A DNA stretch of 64,000 bases from Planococcus citri (lineage: Eukaryota > Arthropoda > Insecta > Hemiptera > Pseudococcidae). Made by a program: the position numbers and the translations under genes. This document shows, one piece after another, positions 60,430 through 64,000 of the stretch; position 1 is the first letter of the stretch, and each line of letters begins with the position of its first letter. The notes beneath the pieces were generated by a model. It saw only the letters and a program-made list of their open reading frames with translations. It did no database searches and was not told the DNA's origin. Location: contig NC_088681.1 in assembly GCF_950023065.1 (NCBI RefSeq), forward strand, positions 60,918,836 to 60,982,835, given 5' to 3'.

Positions 60430-62300
60430 TCAATAATCAGTAAGTATACAAGCACATTAAATTACGTATTGCATATGCATAGAGAGCACAGAGATAAAGA
60501 TACCCAAATGAATGATACCATTATTCATTAATCAGTGGGCGTTGATCGGAACGCAACTGCGGCTATTTTCTTCCTAATCGCAACAAAGATAACATGAGAG
60601 ATTAAAAACAAACTCACACATATCGAGCCCAGCCTCCTACAGGTCGATGTCAGTAATCTATTAATTACCAATAATAATAAACCAATTACCCGTACAGACC
60701 TCTACCTACAAACCGATTTTACTTTTCTTCTTGTGCACTTGGAATAATCCAATTACACGCGTACTATGTGCGTAAATATATGCACGTAATTTGTACCTAT
60801 ACCCAGATCACACACGCACATTCGAGTACCTATAGATAGAACACCTTATTCCCATCGCAATTCTATACGAGTACTTGATTCAATTCTGTATGCAATTCGT
60901 TCATCTGTGTTTCTGACAGTTTCGAAGGTAGAGAGAGAAAAAAAGCGGAACACCTTTGCAACTGGTTCGGTTCGTAGTTCGCGACTCGACACCTATAATT
61001 ATTTTGACGCCGATATGCGGTCATCTGCTTTACATAACGTCGATGTGCAGCGAACAAAGTGAGATATCCTTGGATACAAATGTAGTACCTACATGCGAAC
61101 TTCTAGATATAGCCCCATTTCCCCTCCCCTGCTTCCAAGTACTCATATGAGAGTAGCGAGGTGCTTTTTTCCTTCCAACGTCTCGATTCCCTGAAATGAC
61201 TGAATTGGTCGAATCCTTCTACCAAATCCAGATTACAGGAAGAAACGTTTACGCCGACGTTAATTTTTTAATTTTTAATAACGACGAAAGTTTTATCAAT
61301 GTATCTTTTTTTTTTTAATGAGCTGTGTGATCTTGAAAAGTAGGCAGTTATAGTATTATCGTAAGTTGTAGATGTGTAGGTACTTTAATAGAATACCTAT
61401 TTTATTGAAATGAAAAACGCATTCCCCTTTGGGGAGGCAGGAAACTGTAACGAATTACTTTATTAGGATATCTCGTAATGGATAGGCCTATATAATGTGC
61501 TATAATAGTACCTAATAGTAACTTACCACTTAGGTATTAATTAGTTTGATGGAAACTGAGAGTATACGAGCGAGCGTTTTGACCATCAAAGAGCAATCTT
61601 AATAAGAGTATATCGACTAGGAAATTACCATATTAAACGGTACATTTCTTTAGTCAGCTCGAAGGGATAGGTATAGGTAGAGGTGCTAGGTAGATAATTT
61701 TTTCGAATTCTCGTTCACGATGAGGTCGAGAGTAATTTGCTATAAATCGTGAATAACTCATTAACGCAGGAAATAGGTACGTTCGCGCATCAGTTATGAT
61801 TATGACTAATTGACTGATCGTGATTTGTAGAAATCAATTAATATTTATGTATAATTTTTTTTTCTGCCAAAATGAAGAGAATATTAATATTCAGAAAAAA
61901 TTCTCGTAGAGTTTAAAAAAATTCGAAAATCGTTTTTCAAGGTCATTGTAATAAAGATTCTACTCCCAGCGTGGGTAGAAAAATTTTGTATTCTGATCAC
62001 TGTTCCTTTCATTGGATTATAGTTCATCTAATCCTGCAGATATCTCCGAGTCAAATGAGGGTAAAGGAAAGATCGAGAAATGTGGGGAAGGTAGATCATC
62101 CATATAATGTTGACGAGATTGATATTTTTACCATATTATTTTTAAAGGGATCTCAAAAAGAGGACAAAAGCAGGGGTTCTATTTTTCAACACGAAATTTC
62201 CGAATATTTTCAATTTAATGATAGTGGGTGGGAGGGGGTGAAGAGGATGAAAGATCGGATCAAAATTTATTAATGTAACATTCGTCTGCCTTTTCAGACA
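60430..62300. other. Unique sequence without a supported gene
   Basis: 60430-61850 has the CG-word-rich, TACGAGTA-containing texture seen near genes in this window. Open frames at 60863-61057 (minus) and 61971-62273 (plus) have no recognised domain and no convincing splice partners. Confidence 0.35.
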
Positions 62301-63240
62301 GAAGGAAATCACTTTTTTAAAAATCCAAAATCCTAAAAGAAAAAAAGAATGCTACTTGTGGCAATAGATTTTGAAGTTTGGATTTAAAAAGGAAAAATAA
62401 AACTTTTTGACAATTTGGGCAAAGAGAAGGTTTGTTCGGAGTTTTTGGGGAAAAAACTGGGAATTTTTTGAGGGAAGAGTAAGATTTTCTTGGCGATTGT
62501 TGCTAAACAGCAGAACCTTTTTTTTTTTTTTTTTTTAACAGAAAAGAATTGACCTATTTTTTGAAATTTAGAAAAAAAACCACGACTTTTTGGTAATTTT
62601 TGAGAGAAAAAGCAAAAATGTAGGTAATTACCAATATTTTAATTTTGAAAAAAAAAGAAATAAAGAAAACCATCGTTTTTACAATTTTGTCAAAAAGCAG
62701 AACTTTTTGGCGATTTTGGCAACAGATTTAATCCTTGAAAATTGCTGTACTTTTTGAAAATGTTTGCAAACAATGAGGGGAGAGGAAGAGAAGCCCCTTT
62801 TTTCACAATTTTAGCGAAAAGTGGATTTTTTAAAAAAATATTGGCAAGTAACAAGATTTTTACAATTTTGACAAAAGTTTAGAAATTTTGACATAAACGT
62901 GGACTTTTGACGATTTTGGAATAGAAAAAAAAAATCAAAACAGAAAAATCAGTACGGTTTTATAATTTTGAAAAAAATGCAGAATTTTTCTTTTGCAATC
63001 CTGGCAAAAAAACGGAATTTTTGACGACTTTGAATTATTAAAAAAAAAAAAAAAAAAAAGGAAAAAAACAGGAAAAATCGAAACGGTTCTATAATTTTTG
63101 AAAAAGGCAGGATTTTTTACAATTTTGGCAAAAAAAGGTACATTTTCAATGTATTTTGCTAAAAATTACAATTTCTGCAAAAATTTTACAAACAAGCAAG
63201 ATTTTTTTGAAAATTTTCATTTTAGAAAAATAATTTTCTG
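62300..63240. repeat. Degenerate TTTTGACAATTTTGGCAAAAA array
   Basis: Words like AATTTTTGGCAAAAAA, TTTTTGACGATTTTGG and GCAGAATTTTT recur about every 40-80 bp over 900 bp. No coding content. Confidence 0.55.
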
Positions 63241-64000
63241 AATCATTTTTTTTAAAATCCAAGACGATTTCTATCTCAACTTAAGACTTTTTCAAAGTGA
63301 AGTTGGAGGGGGGAGGGTGCGGATTTTCTCACAAAATGTTCACTATTTCGATACGTTGGAAGATCGAAAGGTCACTTTTGGATTTAATATACTTACATAA
63401 TTGCACAACGAGTTCATTTTCACTTAAAATTATTGCAGAAGGGATAAAACTATAAAACTAGACTATTTTTTTTTTGTGAACTTTGGTTCAAGTTTGACCT
63501 GATATTATTATTTTTTTGTCCCTTCTCCCAATTTTATGACGTCTGCGAAGTCATTTTTGTGCTAAATTTGAGCCAAATCGAACGTACCTACTCGTATTTT
63601 TGGAGTGAGGAAAGCGTGCTCTACCACCCTGTGAAACATTTTCTTACATCTGAGTCGTTTCGAAAAGTACAAATTCATCAGCACCCTCCCTCATTGTGCG
63701 AGTTTCCCAAAATTTCGAACAAAAAATAATAATTTGGACTCTAGTATAACAGCTTCAAAGTTTCACTTTCTTTAGAGGAAAATATTCAACGTGCATATCG
63801 AGAAACAATAATACCACATCTCCAGATGTACCTAATTCGAACCGCAGACATTCCAATAAAGCACCCAGACGCAAACAGATCATAGAAGAAGGTAAATCAG
63901 CGAGTACGAGTACCTATAAAACCACACAACCAAAACAAAACAAAACACTTTCGAAGGTCAATAGCACTCAATTGGCCGGTTGAAAAATCTACTCGTATCC
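63241..64000. other. Window end, possible partial exon
   Basis: After CTTTCTTTAG at about 63765-63774, two overlapping plus-strand frames stay open: one ends in TAG near 63884, the other runs to a TGA near 63983 and is rich in Ser/Thr/Asn/Lys. Neither resembles a known domain. It may be an exon of a gene lying outside the window. Confidence 0.2.

Noticed and set aside
61971..62273. 100-codon plus-strand frame
   Set aside because: No recognised motif, no splice partners, and mixed composition; a chance frame is likelier.
63750..63983. Ser/Thr/Lys-rich frame near the window end as a gene
   Set aside because: Two overlapping frames are equally open and neither has a domain; kept only as a low-confidence possible exon.

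Overview
This is an AT-rich nuclear window from an animal, most likely an insect. I infer a hemipteran, perhaps a scale insect or mealybug, from short phase-consistent introns, frequent GTAGGTACCTAC-type words, and three gene families that read as arthropod proteins. There are no bacterial operons, ribosome-binding sites or CRISPR arrays. Most of the window is introns, foldback transposons and satellites.

Three multi-exon genes could be assembled by joining GT-AG exons whose phases match. (1) Plus strand, 4037-11420, ten exons: a secreted protein of 534 aa derived from the DNA/RNA non-specific endonuclease (insect dsRNase) family. The positions that should hold the catalytic His and the metal-binding Asn are changed, and an acidic/Gln-rich spacer made of small symmetric exons is inserted. 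(2) Minus strand, 37181-31409, eight exons: a complete 436-aa amnionless-like type I membrane protein, the partner of cubilin in endocytosis. (3) Plus strand, 40598-55159, eleven exons: an alpha-amylase-derived protein of about 787 aa. All three catalytic carboxylate positions are altered, the calcium-binding B-domain segment is replaced by a basic linker, and a new C-terminal tail is present.

Layout: 1-4000 holds transposon debris, including a 1.1-kb inverted-repeat element with a perfect 100-bp-arm palindrome. 4037-11420 is the nuclease-like gene; its large intron holds a 671-bp MITE and a satellite of about 185 bp. 11420-31400 has no recognised gene but several foldback elements (15.0-15.5, 15.6-18.5, 20.8-22.4 and 27.5-28.9 kb), a non-LTR retrotransposon tail, a tRNA-Lys primer-binding-site relic and a minisatellite of ecdysone-receptor-like palindromes. 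31409-37181 is the amnionless gene; its third intron is a satellite built on the palindrome TTCGCGAA. 40.6-55.2 kb is the amylase-like gene. Its introns hold a nested hAT element with an 8-bp target duplication inside an ATTACC array, an AATCGATT array and an array around AACCGGTT. 57.3-59.2 kb carries the TTCGCGAA satellite again, in the opposite orientation. 59.2-64.0 kb has degenerate repeats and no supported gene.

The most notable result is that two of the three genes are apparent pseudoenzymes of digestive hydrolase families. Both are intact, spliced and secreted or membrane-anchored, and they flank a nutrient-uptake co-receptor gene. No shared pathway is shown by the sequence.
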